Shown: one piece after another, positions 33,726-42,296 of the stretch | How positions within the stretch are numbered: position 1 is the first letter of the stretch | Layout: the number at the start of each line of letters is the position of its first letter | From: Sunxiuqinia dokdonensis | GTDB taxonomy: Bacteria; Bacteroidota; Bacteroidia; Bacteroidales; Prolixibacteraceae | Direction of reading: 5' to 3' | Length of the DNA: 42,381 bases | NCBI RefSeq assembly: GCF_001270965.1 | Contig: NZ_LGIA01000224.1 | Span: 1 to 42,381, forward strand | The notes under the pieces: model-generated | The model's database searches: none | The model's input: only the letters and a program-made list of their open reading frames with translations | Told to the model about the DNA's origin: nothing | Translations under genes and position numbers: made by a program

Positions 33726-35042
33726 TCAAAAGTTTTTCTGCATAACCCTTGGAAACAGAAAGGCTTGAAATACGCCGCGGCTCAGCATGAACAACATCAT
33801 GGCCATCCAAAGCGCATGATTACCCATTGCTGGTTGCAGCAGAAAATAGCTTGGCAGAAAAACGAGGAAACTGGCGCCAAGCATGCTGTTACGCATTTCT
33901 TTGGAGGCGGTGGCTCCAATATAAACACCGTCCCAAATGAACGATGCAAAGGAGATGATCGGTGTCAGCACAACCCAAAAACGAAAGTCCAGCGCTGTGG
34001 CAATCAAATTCGTTTGATTGGTGAGCAGGCCTAAAATCAAATCATTGGCAACCAAATAGATCAGGCTGAAAACAAAAGCCAGCAAGCCGCCCCAATAAAA
34101 AAGTAGCCGGGTGACTTTCAGAAAAAGGCTACGGTTGCGTTCGCCTTTGTAGCGCCCCGACAAGGCTTCACCGGCATAGGCAAAGCCATCAATGAAAAAG
34201 GCAAAAAACAGCAGAAATTGAATCAGGATGGAATTGACTGCCAGAATGTGATCGTTGATGCTGGCCGATTTTGAGGTGAAAAACGTAAAGACGAAAATCA
34301 CGCAAAACGTACGGATGAAGATATCGGAGTTCACCTGGAAAAAGTTCTTCAAGGCTTTGGGATCAATCACGGCGGGCCAGTTCCAATGCGTGATCAAAGC
34401 TTTGTATGATCTGAAAAACAGGGCCAGTCCCACCACAATACCCAAATACTGGGCAATAACGGTTCCCAAAGCCACTCCGGCGGCGTTGAGGTGAAAGAAC
34501 CTCACAAAGATAAAGCTGAGAACGATGTTGAGCACGTTGGCGGCAATCGCTGTAATCATGGGGTATTTGGCATTCTGCATGCCCAAAAACCAGCCATTCA
34601 GCACATACAATCCCAGGGTGGCAGGCGCTGCCCAGATCCGGATGCGGAAATACTCGCGGGCAAGCGATTCCACTTCCTCACTGCCATTAATTAAATGGAA
34701 ACTCAGCCACTCAATCGGAAATTGCAACAGAAGGATAACGAAACCGGTCAGGGTCGAAATCAACATGGCTCTTGAAAGGATGTGAAAACTTTCAGGTGTG
34801 TTTTTTTCGCCATATGCTTGGGCGGTAAATCCGCTGGTGCCCATCCGTAGAAAGCTAAATCCCCAGTAAATGAAGTTGAAAATGACCGTTCCGAGCGAAA
34901 CAGCCCCAATAAAAACTTCCGAATCCAGGTGTCCCATCAGGGCGAGGTCAACCAGTCCCAGCAAAGGAATGGTGACATTGCTGACAATGTTTGGGATTGC
35001 TAAACGCAGTATTCTTCGGTTCACGGATTTCTTTTTTGGCAA
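33726..35042 (-). CDS. MATE-family efflux transporter (DinF-like)
   Basis: This 438-residue membrane protein has 12 predicted helices. It begins MPKKKSVNRRILRLAIPNIVSNVTIPLLGLVDLALMGHLDSEVFIGAVSLGTVIF, which is the DinF/NorM-type start with the conserved VD near TM1. Typical internal features are FSFLRMGTSGFTAQAYGEKN at the first cytoplasmic loop and the pseudo-repeat in the second half. MATE proteins export cationic drugs or organic compounds using sodium or proton gradients. It lies convergent to the RND operon and divergent from the Mn-type SOD. Whether it is co-regulated with the other pump cannot be told; no promoter box was found for it. Confidence 0.9.
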   Translation of the reverse strand: MPKKKSVNRRILRLAIPNIVSNVTIPLLGLVDLALMGHLDSEVFIGAVSLGTVIFNFIYWGFSFLRMGTSGFTAQAYGEKNTPESFHILSRAMLISTLTGFVILLLQFPIEWLSFHLINGSEEVESLAREYFRIRIWAAPATLGLYVLNGWFLGMQNAKYPMITAIAANVLNIVLSFIFVRFFHLNAAGVALGTVIAQYLGIVVGLALFFRSYKALITHWNWPAVIDPKALKNFFQVNSDIFIRTFCVIFVFTFFTSKSASINDHILAVNSILIQFLLFFAFFIDGFAYAGEALSGRYKGERNRSLFLKVTRLLFYWGGLLAFVFSLIYLVANDLILGLLTNQTNLIATALDFRFWVVLTPIISFASFIWDGVYIGATASKEMRNSMLGASFLVFLPSYFLLQPAMGNHALWMAMMLFMLSRGVFQAFLFPRVMQKNF

Positions 35043-35361
35043 AGAAAAGAAAAATAATCAGGGCAATTTTCTTCGAATCATCAATAGTTCTGGAATGTGG
35101 GCACGCATCGTTGAGAGCAGTTTTCCTTTTTCATGTTGACGCTGTCCCTTTTGCAAACGCTTCTTTATTATGGATTTTCCCGAGCGCACTGAGAACCAGG
35201 AGCCAACGGACTACAGTTCGAAATGCTGATTGACTAAGCCTATCAGGTATCAATTTTTTCAATAAAATTAGTCTTAATCTGATTTGGTTCGAAACAATTT
35301 TGCCCCTAGATTTGTATATAAAGATAAACGAATCTGAAAATCACATAAACAAATATTGACT
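35043..35361. other. 319-bp divergent intergenic region, MATE gene to Mn-type SOD
   Basis: The right end carries the SOD promoter (35283-35314). The left 230 bases hold no exact minus-strand TAnnTTTG box for the MATE gene, no hairpin and no convincing small gene. Confidence 0.5.
35283..35314 (+). promoter_or_regulatory. Bacteroidota-type promoter of the Mn-type SOD gene
   Basis: TTTG (35283-35286) and TAGATTTG (35307-35314) are separated by exactly 20 bases, a near-ideal -33/-7 pair. Transcription would start near 35320, giving a leader of about 42 bases. Confidence 0.72.
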
Positions 35362-35961
35362 ATGTCATTTGAATTACCAAAATTAAGTTACGCATACGAC
35401 GCTCTTGAACCATTAATTGATGCACGCACGATGGAAATTCACCATAGCAAGCATCATGCTGCTTATACCAGCAAGTTGAACGATGCGGTTAATGGAACCG
35501 AGCTCGAAGGAAAATCAATTGAAGAATTATTGGCCAACGTGTCCAAGCATTCAACAGCCGTTCGGAATAACGGTGGTGGTTTTTACAACCACAATTTGTA
35601 TTGGGAAATTATGGCTCCCGGTGGCGCCACCCAACCTGAAGGAGATTTATTAAAAGCTATAACTGATTCCTTGGGATCAGTCGATAAATTTAAAGACGCT
35701 TTTGCCAATGCAGCTGCAACCCGATTTGGTTCGGGATGGGCTTGGTTGGTAAAGCAGGGTGATAGTTTGGTCGTTTCATCGACACCCAATCAGGACAATC
35801 CCTTGATGGATGTTGCTGATGTAAAAGGGACTCCAATCCTTGGAATTGACGTTTGGGAACATGCTTATTATTTAAAGTATCAGAACAAACGCCCCGATTA
35901 CATTGAGGCTTTTTGGAAAGTCATCAATTGGGATGAGGTGGCCAAACGGTTTAAAGGTTAG
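35362..35961 (+). CDS. sodA: Superoxide dismutase, Mn-type signature
   Basis: This 199-residue cytoplasmic Fe/Mn superoxide dismutase starts [22 protein letters not shown] 35362 is chosen over an in-frame TTG six bases earlier. Metal ligands are H27 (EIHHSK), H77 (YNHNLYW), D163 and H167 (DVWEHAYY). The position that is Gln in iron enzymes (Q69 of E. coli SodB) is Gly here (G73 in NNGGGFYNH), and the active-site Gln comes from the C-terminal half (Q144 in TPNQDNPLM), the manganese-enzyme pattern. Cambialistic enzymes can blur this, so metal use is a prediction. It turns superoxide into oxygen and hydrogen peroxide. It has its own promoter and a perfect-stem terminator; a second SOD of the iron pattern lies 2.7 kb downstream. 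Confidence 0.95.
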   Translation: MSFELPKLSYAYDALEPLIDARTMEIHHSKHHAAYTSKLNDAVNGTELEGKSIEELLANVSKHSTAVRNNGGGFYNHNLYWEIMAPGGATQPEGDLLKAITDSLGSVDKFKDAFANAAATRFGSGWAWLVKQGDSLVVSSTPNQDNPLMDVADVKGTPILGIDVWEHAYYLKYQNKRPDYIEAFWKVINWDEVAKRFKG

Positions 35962-35979
35962 TTGATTTTTGGTTTTTTT

Positions 35980-36006
35980 CCCCGAAGCAGAGGCTTCGGG
36001 GTTTTT
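35980..36006 (+). terminator. Rho-independent terminator after the Mn-type SOD
   Basis: A perfect 9-bp stem CCCCGAAGC (35980-35988) / GCTTCGGGG (35993-36001) with an AGAG loop, followed by a T5 run and preceded by a T7 run. Confidence 0.92.
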
Positions 36007-36042
36007 ATTGCCCTTTTTTTGTGAGTCATTTAAACGAAGGTT

Positions 36043-36717
36043 ATGAAAATTAATGAACTCATACTGTACACCACCACATTGGAGGATCAAAAGGTGTTTT
36101 ATACTGAAACGCTTGGTTTGCCTTTGCTCGAAACCTCCTCAACATCATTTAAAGTGGCTGCGGGCTATTCCATGTTGACATTCAAAAGGCGTGATTACGC
36201 AACACCTTACCATTTTGCATTCAATATTCCCTCTTATCTCGATCCTGAGGCATTGGCCTGGATTCGTAAACGTACACCGGTTTTGAAACACCAAGGGAAA
36301 GGCTTGGTTGATTTCGTCAATTGGAATGCACGCTCCATTTATTTTTACGATGCCGATCAAAACATCGTTGAGTTGATTGCGCGGAAAAGTTTAGGCATTC
36401 AGAGTCTGGATACTTTCGATCATCATGCTTTTCTGTGCATTAGCGAAGTGGGCTTGGCCGTAAACGACATTGAAACCACATATAGGCAGTTGCAAAAGCT
36501 GACTGATTTTGAGATTTTCGATGGCGATTTTGATCGGTTTTGTGCTGTTGGCGACGAACACGGTCTATTCATTCTCATCAACAAACACCGGAAAGACTGG
36601 TTTCCGACGGGGGACAAAGCATTTTCCTCCGACTTCGAAATCGAATTTCAAAACCATGGGCGCCTGCTCGAATTTGCTTTCCGCGAAGGCGAGATTGAAG
36701 CCATGGTCGAAAGCTAA
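36043..36717 (+). CDS. Two-domain VOC (glyoxalase/dioxygenase-fold) protein
   Basis: This 224-residue protein has two vicinal-oxygen-chelate modules. The first (about 1-115) reads KINELILYTTTLEDQKVFYTETLGLPLLE, then HFAFNIP and ends IYFYDADQNIVELIARK with a metal-ligand Glu; the second (about 130-222) has LAVNDIETTYRQLQKLTDFEIF and GDEHGLFILINKHRK. The layout resembles ring-cleavage dioxygenase and glyoxalase/bleomycin-resistance relatives. H59 (HFAF) and the Glu in NIVEL are candidate metal ligands. The substrate is unknown. It is 36 bases behind the SOD terminator, with some read-through expected, and convergent to the metallophosphoesterase gene. Confidence 0.8.
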   Translation: MKINELILYTTTLEDQKVFYTETLGLPLLETSSTSFKVAAGYSMLTFKRRDYATPYHFAFNIPSYLDPEALAWIRKRTPVLKHQGKGLVDFVNWNARSIYFYDADQNIVELIARKSLGIQSLDTFDHHAFLCISEVGLAVNDIETTYRQLQKLTDFEIFDGDFDRFCAVGDEHGLFILINKHRKDWFPTGDKAFSSDFEIEFQNHGRLLEFAFREGEIEAMVES

Positions 36718-36777
36718 TCTGTCCATTACAAATTTGTCCTCATCTTCATTTTCTATTTGAGGAGTTGACCTCTGAAT

Positions 36778-38037
36778 TTACGCCAGTTCGATGACGGTAA
36801 TTTCGGGTAGAATTCCTAGCCTCCCCTGGTAGCCGATAAAACCAAAACCGCGGTTGACATACAGAAACTGGTTTTCCTGTTGGTACAAGCCGGCCCACTG
36901 GTCGTAAACATACTGCACCGGGCTCCACTTGAAGCCGGGAATGTCGATGCCGAATTGCATGCCATGGGTGTGTCCGCTCAAGGTTAGCGCAATGTCGGGG
37001 TAGCTTTTGCGCACCTCGGCTTCCCAGTGCGATGGGTCGTGGCTGAGCAGTATTTTCAGCGGAACGTCGCCATTTTCAAGTCCGGCTGTTGCTTTTTGCA
37101 GGTCGCCGTATTTCGGAAAACCGGCTTTTGCTCCCCAGTTTTCAATACCGATCAGTGCAAGGTCCTGCCCCCGGTGCTCCAATACCACATTTTCATTCAT
37201 CAGCAGACGCCAGCCCATCGCTGCATGATGCTGTTTCAATTGTTCCAGGTTTTGCTTCTTGGCTTCGTCGGATGACCACGAAACATAGTCGCCATAATCG
37301 TGGTTTCCCAACACGGAGTATACCCCCAAAGGCGCATTCAGTTTTTTGAACACCTGCAAATAAGGAGCAAGTTCTTCGGCTTTGTCATTCACTATATCAC
37401 CTGTGAATAAGATCAGGTCGGGCTTTTGATCCAGAATTGAAGCTACACCTTCAGCGACTGCATCCGGGTCGTCGAAACTGCCTGAATGGATATCTGATAT
37501 CTGCACGATGCGCAGCCCTTTAAAGGCATCGGGCAGCGATGGGATTGGCAAACGAACACGCCTGATTTGGTACCGATATCGATTGGTCATACCGTAAACC
37601 AAGCCCGAGGTAAGTACTGCGCCAAGCAGCAAGGCGGTTTGCGAAATGAAGGTAAACCGGCTGATAAAGCGGGCTCCTCCCGGCACGCCATCCGCTGGAC
37701 TGCTTCTGAATTGGGTGAGGAACTTGACCGTATTGGGAATAACCAACAACAGGTCGCCAATCAGCATGATGGCGGCTACCAGTGTCTTTCCGAGGAAAAC
37801 ACCGATGAGGATATTCACGGTGTATTTCAGCGCCAGCGAAGGCCACGCGCTTTTTCCGTAATTCGGCAAGGCCCAAAAACTCCATAAGATGGCCAGCGAT
37901 AGCACCGCATAAAGAATGAATAATCCCCATTGAAAGTTACTGTTTGTACTCTTCAAAACTGTCCGCAGGGCAACGAACGAATAATATTCAACGGCAAGGA
38001 TAAAAAGGCCAAAAAATAACAACGGTTTACTTATCAT
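36778..38037 (-). CDS. Membrane-bound calcineurin-type metallophosphoesterase
   Basis: This 419-residue protein has four or five N-terminal membrane helices (residues about 5-165; SKPLLFFGLFILAVEYYSFVAL, WGLFILYAVLSLAILWSFW, ILIGVFLGKTLVAAIMLIG, TALLLGAVLTSGLVYGM) followed by a metallophosphoesterase domain. All five motif blocks are present: ISDIHSG, FTGDIVND, VLGNHDYGD, LLSHDPSHW and LSGHTHGMQ, which bind two metal ions. ATG 38035-38037 is used; an in-frame ATG 45 bases upstream adds only hydrophilic residues before the first helix. The domain resembles YkuE/LpxH-type phosphohydrolases acting on phospholipid or lipid A-related pyrophosphates, but the substrate is not established. The catalytic part should face the cytoplasm or periplasm depending on the helix count, which I cannot settle. 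Confidence 0.85.
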   Translation of the reverse strand: MISKPLLFFGLFILAVEYYSFVALRTVLKSTNSNFQWGLFILYAVLSLAILWSFWALPNYGKSAWPSLALKYTVNILIGVFLGKTLVAAIMLIGDLLLVIPNTVKFLTQFRSSPADGVPGGARFISRFTFISQTALLLGAVLTSGLVYGMTNRYRYQIRRVRLPIPSLPDAFKGLRIVQISDIHSGSFDDPDAVAEGVASILDQKPDLILFTGDIVNDKAEELAPYLQVFKKLNAPLGVYSVLGNHDYGDYVSWSSDEAKKQNLEQLKQHHAAMGWRLLMNENVVLEHRGQDLALIGIENWGAKAGFPKYGDLQKATAGLENGDVPLKILLSHDPSHWEAEVRKSYPDIALTLSGHTHGMQFGIDIPGFKWSPVQYVYDQWAGLYQQENQFLYVNRGFGFIGYQGRLGILPEITVIELA

Positions 38038-38698
38038 GTGCTTGTTTTCGTTTTCTGAACAAATCCTGTGCGGAAGATTCAAGGTTTTGAAAGCCTGATT
38101 GCCCGGCCGGGATTTCCCTTAATAACAGCCAGATTGACCAGATGGTTGTCTTTTGTTTTGCATTCAAGTGGCTTACAACCAACAATCGACCGGAATTCCT
38201 TATTCTTTAACAAATATTTACGATTACTTCAGATTTGCTCCGTACCGCTCAGGTTTACCCGCTACCACTCAGTATTGGGAGCTACCGGCTGGAATTGAAA
38301 CAAGATCGCCCGGAATTGGAATATACGGCTCAGAATTGCGACACGACTGCCCGGAATTGGAAAATACGGCTCAGAATCGCGACACGACCGGTCGGAATTG
38401 GAAAATACAGCCCAGAATTGCGACACGACCGCCCGGAATTACAACAAGACCGTACTTCTTTCAATTCCGGCTGGTATGCTCCGACTCCTGGTTTTCCGAC
38501 CGTAGCGTCAAGTTTTAAGAGTGCAAGCCTGGTCCGTTAGCCTGTTCTTCCGGCGTTTTTTTATGAAACGAACATGAGCTTGCAATCTGGAATGTTTTTA
38601 AATAGGATGTGATTGGTGTTTTCTTCAAACTTTTTGTGTTTACTTCATGTTAGAAAGACAAAAATCAACACGAATTAGTAACCTTTAAATTGAAGATT
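38038..38698. other. 661-bp non-coding region with phased GAATT repeats
   Basis: This is the longest stretch without a gene in the window. It contains the 41-bp tandem repeat array (38286-38455), isolated outlying copies of the CCGGAATT core (38190-38198, and an inverted one at 38462-38470), and the leader of the Fe-type SOD. Short open frames crossing the array change amino-acid register with every unit because 41 is not divisible by three, so they are not coding. No RNA gene was recognised. Confidence 0.6.
38286..38455 (+). repeat. 41-bp tandem repeat built of alternating 20/21-bp half units
   Basis: Three full 41-bp units start at 38308, 38349 and 38390, with a partial unit at 38431 and a degenerate one before 38308. 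Each unit holds two half units of the form (C/A)GGAATTGGAAAATACGGCT and CAGAATTGCGACACGACCG. GAATT (once GAATC) starts at 38292, 38313, 38333, 38354, 38374, 38395, 38415 and 38436: spacings 21, 20, 21, 20, 21, 20, 21. The motif therefore recurs every two turns of the helix. An inverted copy CAATTCCGG follows at 38462-38470. Confidence 0.85.
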
Positions 38699-39274
38699 AT
38701 GTCATTTGAATTGCCAGCATTACCCTATGCGAAAAATGCGTTAGAACCTTACATTAGTGAAAAGACCTTGGATTTTCATTATGGAAAACACCACCAGGCT
38801 TATGTGAATAACCTGAACAACCTGATTCAGGGGACCAAGTTTGAAACGGCCGATCTGGAAACGATTGTTAAAGAATCGGATGGAGGAATCTTTAACAATG
38901 GTGCACAAGTTTGGAACCACACGTTCTACTTCATGCAGTTTGCCGCTGATGGTTGCAAAGAACCCAAAGACGAACTGAAAAAAGCGATTGAAGCTGAATT
39001 TGGTTCGGTTGAGTCGTTTAAAGATGCCTTTTCGAAAGCGGCCGCGACTTTGTTTGGCTCGGGCTGGGCGTGGTTGGTGAAAGATGCCGCCGGAAAGCTG
39101 AGCATTGTTCAAACCAGCAATGCGGCCAACCCCATGCGCGATGGCTTGACCCCGCTGATGACCTGCGATGTGTGGGAACATGCCTACTACCTGGATAAGC
39201 AAAACGCCCGTCCAAAGTACATCGAAGATTTTTGGAAAGTGTTGGATTGGAAAGTTGTTTCAGAACGTTTTTAA
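38699..39274 (+). CDS. sodB: Superoxide dismutase, Fe-type signature
   Basis: This 191-residue protein belongs to the Fe/Mn SOD family. ATG 38699 gives [20 protein letters not shown], the normal SodB start. Metal ligands are H27 (LDFHYGKHH), H74 (WNHTFY), D157 and H161 (DVWEHAYY). It shows the iron-enzyme pattern: Gln70 in NNGAQVWNH (Q69 of E. coli SodB) and Ala in TSNAANPM instead of the Mn-type Gln. It is clearly a different lineage from the Mn-type SOD at 35362, not a recent duplicate. It is preceded by the repeat-bearing 661-bp gap and followed after 14 bases by a mini winged-helix gene on the same strand. No clear TAnnTTTG box was found directly upstream. Confidence 0.95.
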   Translation: MSFELPALPYAKNALEPYISEKTLDFHYGKHHQAYVNNLNNLIQGTKFETADLETIVKESDGGIFNNGAQVWNHTFYFMQFAADGCKEPKDELKKAIEAEFGSVESFKDAFSKAAATLFGSGWAWLVKDAAGKLSIVQTSNAANPMRDGLTPLMTCDVWEHAYYLDKQNARPKYIEDFWKVLDWKVVSERF

Positions 39275-39288
39275 AGAAAGTTAAACTC

Positions 39289-39465
39289 ATGAGTGCAGAA
39301 AAAGTGTTGGAAGTAATGAAGGCTGCCGGGAGGCCGATGAAAGCCGGCGAGATTGCCGCTGCTGCTGGCTTGGATAAAAGAGAAGTGGATAAAGCCATGA
39401 ATGTTCTGAAAAAAGAGGGCAAAATAGTTTCCCCGGTACGTTGTGCCTGGGAGCCGGCAAAATAA
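39289..39465 (+). CDS. 58-residue winged-helix protein
   Basis: This small protein (ATG 39289) is essentially one helix-turn-helix/winged-helix unit: [57 protein letters not shown]. The [26 protein letters not shown] part is the HTH, followed by a short wing ending in WEP. Small genes of this type occur in many anaerobes, sometimes annotated as transcriptional regulators. It lacks a ligand or dimer domain. It starts 14 bases after the Fe-type SOD stop and a strong terminator follows directly, so it is co-transcribed with sodB and could act with it; a longer frame starting inside sodB is a reading-frame artefact. Confidence 0.78.
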   Translation: MSAEKVLEVMKAAGRPMKAGEIAAAAGLDKREVDKAMNVLKKEGKIVSPVRCAWEPAK

Positions 39466-39468
39466 AAA

Positions 39469-39497
39469 AAAAAGGGGACTGCTCAGGTCCCCTTTTT
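39469..39497. terminator. Bidirectional terminator between sodB operon and xylose operon
   Basis: AAAGGGGAC (39471-39479) pairs perfectly with GTCCCCTTT (39487-39495) around TGCTCAG. A run of ten A before it and five T after it provide U-tracts for both strands. Confidence 0.9.
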
Positions 39498-39586
39498 ACA
39501 TTGCGAGTATTTGCTATTGAATCGCCTATCTGGTAATCTTTATGGTTTCAATTTTTGTTACTCATGATCAATTTCAAAATTGAAGA

Positions 39587-40966
39587 TTACTTTCTAAGCA
39601 AAGTTTCCATTTCTTCCAGGGTTTTTCCTTTTGTTTCCGGCACCATTTTCCAAACAAAGAAGAACGACAGGACGCTCATGGCTCCGTAGAAACAGTAAGT
39701 CATGCCGCTACTGAATTCCATCATGGCCGGATAGGTTGATGAAATGAAATAGTTGGCGGCCCACTGCGCTGCAACGGCGATAGCCACCGCCTTTCCACGA
39801 ATTTTGTTTGGGAAAATCTCCGAAATCAATACCCAGGTAATGGGTCCCCACGACATCATAAACGAAGCCGTGTAGATGATGATAAACACCAGCGTGCTAA
39901 TGCCAATCACCTTCATAAAGGCCAGTGCGCCAATGGCGAACATGCCGATGGCCATACCAACCGACCCGACCATGAGCAAGGGTTTGCGTCCCCACTTGTC
40001 AACGGTCATAATCGCCACTACCGTGAAAATGACATTCACCAAGCCCATAACCACCGTTTGCAACATCGAGGCATCTTTCTCGGCGCCCATGCTTTCGAAA
40101 ATCCGGGGTGCGTAATAAAGCGCCACGTTGATTCCAACAAATTGCTGGAACACCGATAACAGGATTCCGATGATGATGATCACTTTTCCGTAGGCAAACA
40201 ATTTGGCTGATGATTTCTGAACGGTTCCTTTGATATCCTGAAGGATCTGCAGCGCCCGCTCCTTACCATTAATTTTGGTAAGAATGGCCAGCGCTTCATC
40301 ATCTTTATGGTTCAAAGCCAGGTAGCGGGGCGTTTCGGGTACAAAAAACAGCAGCACACCAAAAATACCGGCGGGAATGGCTTCCGAAGTAAACATCCGG
40401 CGCCAGCCTACGGTATTGATCCACTCCAGGCTTTGTCCATTGGCAATGCCCCAGTTCACAAAATACACCACCAACATCCCGAAAATAATGGCAAACTGGT
40501 TGATGGAAACCAGTCGTCCACGAATGTCGGCAGGCGCAATTTCACCAATGTACATGGGAACCACCGCCGAAGCCAGTCCAACACCAATACCACCAATCAC
40601 GCGGTAAAAGTTGAACATGTACAACAAGCCCATGGTTGGTTCTCCCTTGGTGAAGAACAGGAACTCAGGGTTTCCTGAGCCGAGCGCCGAGAGGAAGAAT
40701 AAACCGGCAGCAAACATCAGGGAGCGCTTGCGTCCAAAACTTTTGGACAACAAGCCTGACAGTCCGCCACCGATAATACATCCGATCAGCGCGCTGGAGA
40801 TCGTAGCTCCATGGATCCAGGAACTCAGTCCAAGTCCATCAATCAAGTAGGCTTGCACCGATTTCTCGGCTCCGGAAATGACTGCGGTGTCATATCCGAA
40901 AAGCAAGCCGCCAAGCGTAGCCACCAAGGTAATGGCAATGATGTAGAGCGAGTTTTGACCTTTCAT
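39587..40966 (-). CDS. xylE: Xylose/proton symporter-like sugar transporter (MFS)
   Basis: This 459-residue protein has 12 transmembrane helices of the sugar porter family. It begins with IIAITLVATLGGLLFGYDTAVISGAE (the GGLLFGYDT signature), and has SFGRKRSLM between TM2 and TM3, RVIGGIGVGLASAVVPMYIGEIAPADIRGRL, the PETPRYL motif, QQFVGINVALYYAPRIF, WGRKPLLM and a C-terminal VPETKGKTLEEM. These blocks are those of XylE and relatives; the xylose substrate follows from the xylA neighbour, whose stop lies 4 bases upstream of this gene's start, so the two are one transcript. Uptake is expected to be proton-coupled. It ends in front of a bidirectional terminator. Confidence 0.93.
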   Translation of the reverse strand: MKGQNSLYIIAITLVATLGGLLFGYDTAVISGAEKSVQAYLIDGLGLSSWIHGATISSALIGCIIGGGLSGLLSKSFGRKRSLMFAAGLFFLSALGSGNPEFLFFTKGEPTMGLLYMFNFYRVIGGIGVGLASAVVPMYIGEIAPADIRGRLVSINQFAIIFGMLVVYFVNWGIANGQSLEWINTVGWRRMFTSEAIPAGIFGVLLFFVPETPRYLALNHKDDEALAILTKINGKERALQILQDIKGTVQKSSAKLFAYGKVIIIIGILLSVFQQFVGINVALYYAPRIFESMGAEKDASMLQTVVMGLVNVIFTVVAIMTVDKWGRKPLLMVGSVGMAIGMFAIGALAFMKVIGISTLVFIIIYTASFMMSWGPITWVLISEIFPNKIRGKAVAIAVAAQWAANYFISSTYPAMMEFSSGMTYCFYGAMSVLSFFFVWKMVPETKGKTLEEMETLLRK

Positions 40967-40970
40967 AGGG

Positions 40971-42296
40971 CTAGATGTAGCAGTTGATTAATTGCTCCAT
41001 CATTTCCTGTTTTCCGCTGATTTGTTTTGGCTCGCCAACTTCTTTGGCAATCGTATACAAGTCTTCTAAACTTAGCTTACCGTTCTCAAATTCAGCTCCT
41101 TTTCCTGACTCGAACGATGCATAACGAGCTCGACGCAGTTTCAGGTAATCTGATTCGTTTAAGATACGATCAGCAATGACCAGCGCACGGGCAAAGGTGT
41201 CCATTCCCGAAACGTGAGCGATGAAAATATCTTCCAGATCCGTTGAATTCCGGCGTGTTTTGGCATCGAAGTTAATTCCACCGTTTGTGAATCCTCCGGC
41301 GCTGATGATTTCGAGCATCGCTTCGGTTGTTTCGTAAATGTTGGTTGGGAATTCGTCGGTATCCCAGCCGTTTTGGTAATCACCTTTGTTGGCATCAATG
41401 GATCCCAGCATGCCGGCGTCGCCTGCCATGCGCAGTTCGTGTGCAAATGAGTGTCCGGCCAAGGTAGCGTGGTTGACTTCAATGTTGATTTTGAAATCTT
41501 CAGCCAAACCATTCTTTTCAAGGAAGCCCAAAATCGTTTGCACGTCGTAATCGTACTGGTGTTTGGTGGGCTCCATTGGTTTTGGCTCAATCAGGAAAGT
41601 TCCTTTAAATCCTTGTTTCCGGCCATAGTCGCGTGCCATACGAAGGAATTGGCCCATGTGGTCGAGCTCTTTTTTAGTATTGGTGTTGAGCAGGCTCATA
41701 TAACCTTCACGTCCTCCCCAGAATACGTAGTTTGTTCCACCCAATGCGATGGTCGCGTCAATGGCGTTTTTCACCTGAACGGCGACATTGGTAATGACAT
41801 TGAAATCGGGGTTAGTTGAAGCGCCATTCATATAGCGTGGGTTGGAGAATACGTTGGCCGTACCCCACAGCAGTTGAACACCCGTGGCTTGCTGGCGTGA
41901 TTTCGCTTCATCCACCATTTTTGCGAGTCGCTGTTCAATTTCAAAAACCGAACCGTCACCCACCACATCCGTGTCATGAAAACAGTAGAATGGGGCACCA
42001 ATCTTGGTAATAAATTCGAAAGCGGCGTCCATGCGCTCTTTGTTAGCATCCATCACGTTTGATGCGCCATCCCATGGAAAAACATGGGTTCCAGGGCCAA
42101 AAGGATCGCCACCGTCACCGCAGAAAGTGTGCCAGTAGGCGACAGCATAGCGAAGGTATTCCTTCATGGTTTTACCATTTACGACGCGGTTTTCGTCGTA
42201 CCATTTGAATGCCAACGGATTTTTTGATTCCGGTCCCTCGTATTTGATTTTTTCAATACCGGGGAAATACTCTTTGTTACCTTTAAATACAGTCAT
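40971..42296 (-). CDS. xylA: Xylose isomerase
   Basis: This 441-residue TIM-barrel enzyme of class II length interconverts D-xylose and D-xylulose. Catalytic and metal residues are visible in order: H107 and D110 in FHDTD, E237 and K239 in [11 protein letters not shown]273 and H276 in [10 protein letters not shown], and D301 in GSIDANKGD, plus NFDAKTRR near the end. The start is ATG 42294-42296, giving [22 protein letters not shown], typical of Bacteroidota XylA. Xylose transporter follows 4 bases later, so product xylulose depends on a kinase, expected upstream outside this window. No promoter is seen in the 85 bases before the start, so xylA probably lies inside an operon that begins farther upstream. 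Confidence 0.97.
   Translation of the reverse strand: MTVFKGNKEYFPGIEKIKYEGPESKNPLAFKWYDENRVVNGKTMKEYLRYAVAYWHTFCGDGGDPFGPGTHVFPWDGASNVMDANKERMDAAFEFITKIGAPFYCFHDTDVVGDGSVFEIEQRLAKMVDEAKSRQQATGVQLLWGTANVFSNPRYMNGASTNPDFNVITNVAVQVKNAIDATIALGGTNYVFWGGREGYMSLLNTNTKKELDHMGQFLRMARDYGRKQGFKGTFLIEPKPMEPTKHQYDYDVQTILGFLEKNGLAEDFKINIEVNHATLAGHSFAHELRMAGDAGMLGSIDANKGDYQNGWDTDEFPTNIYETTEAMLEIISAGGFTNGGINFDAKTRRNSTDLEDIFIAHVSGMDTFARALVIADRILNESDYLKLRRARYASFESGKGAEFENGKLSLEDLYTIAKEVGEPKQISGKQEMMEQLINCYI

Noticed and set aside
38288-38455. Possible CRISPR array
   Set aside because: The units are head-to-tail without unique spacers of fixed length, and no cas gene is in the window.
38153-38540. Open frames of about 100-120 codons across the GAATT repeat block
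   Set aside because: The 41-base repeat shifts frame at each unit, so no consistent peptide repeat results; there is no ribosome binding site and the composition is atypical. I treat it as non-coding.
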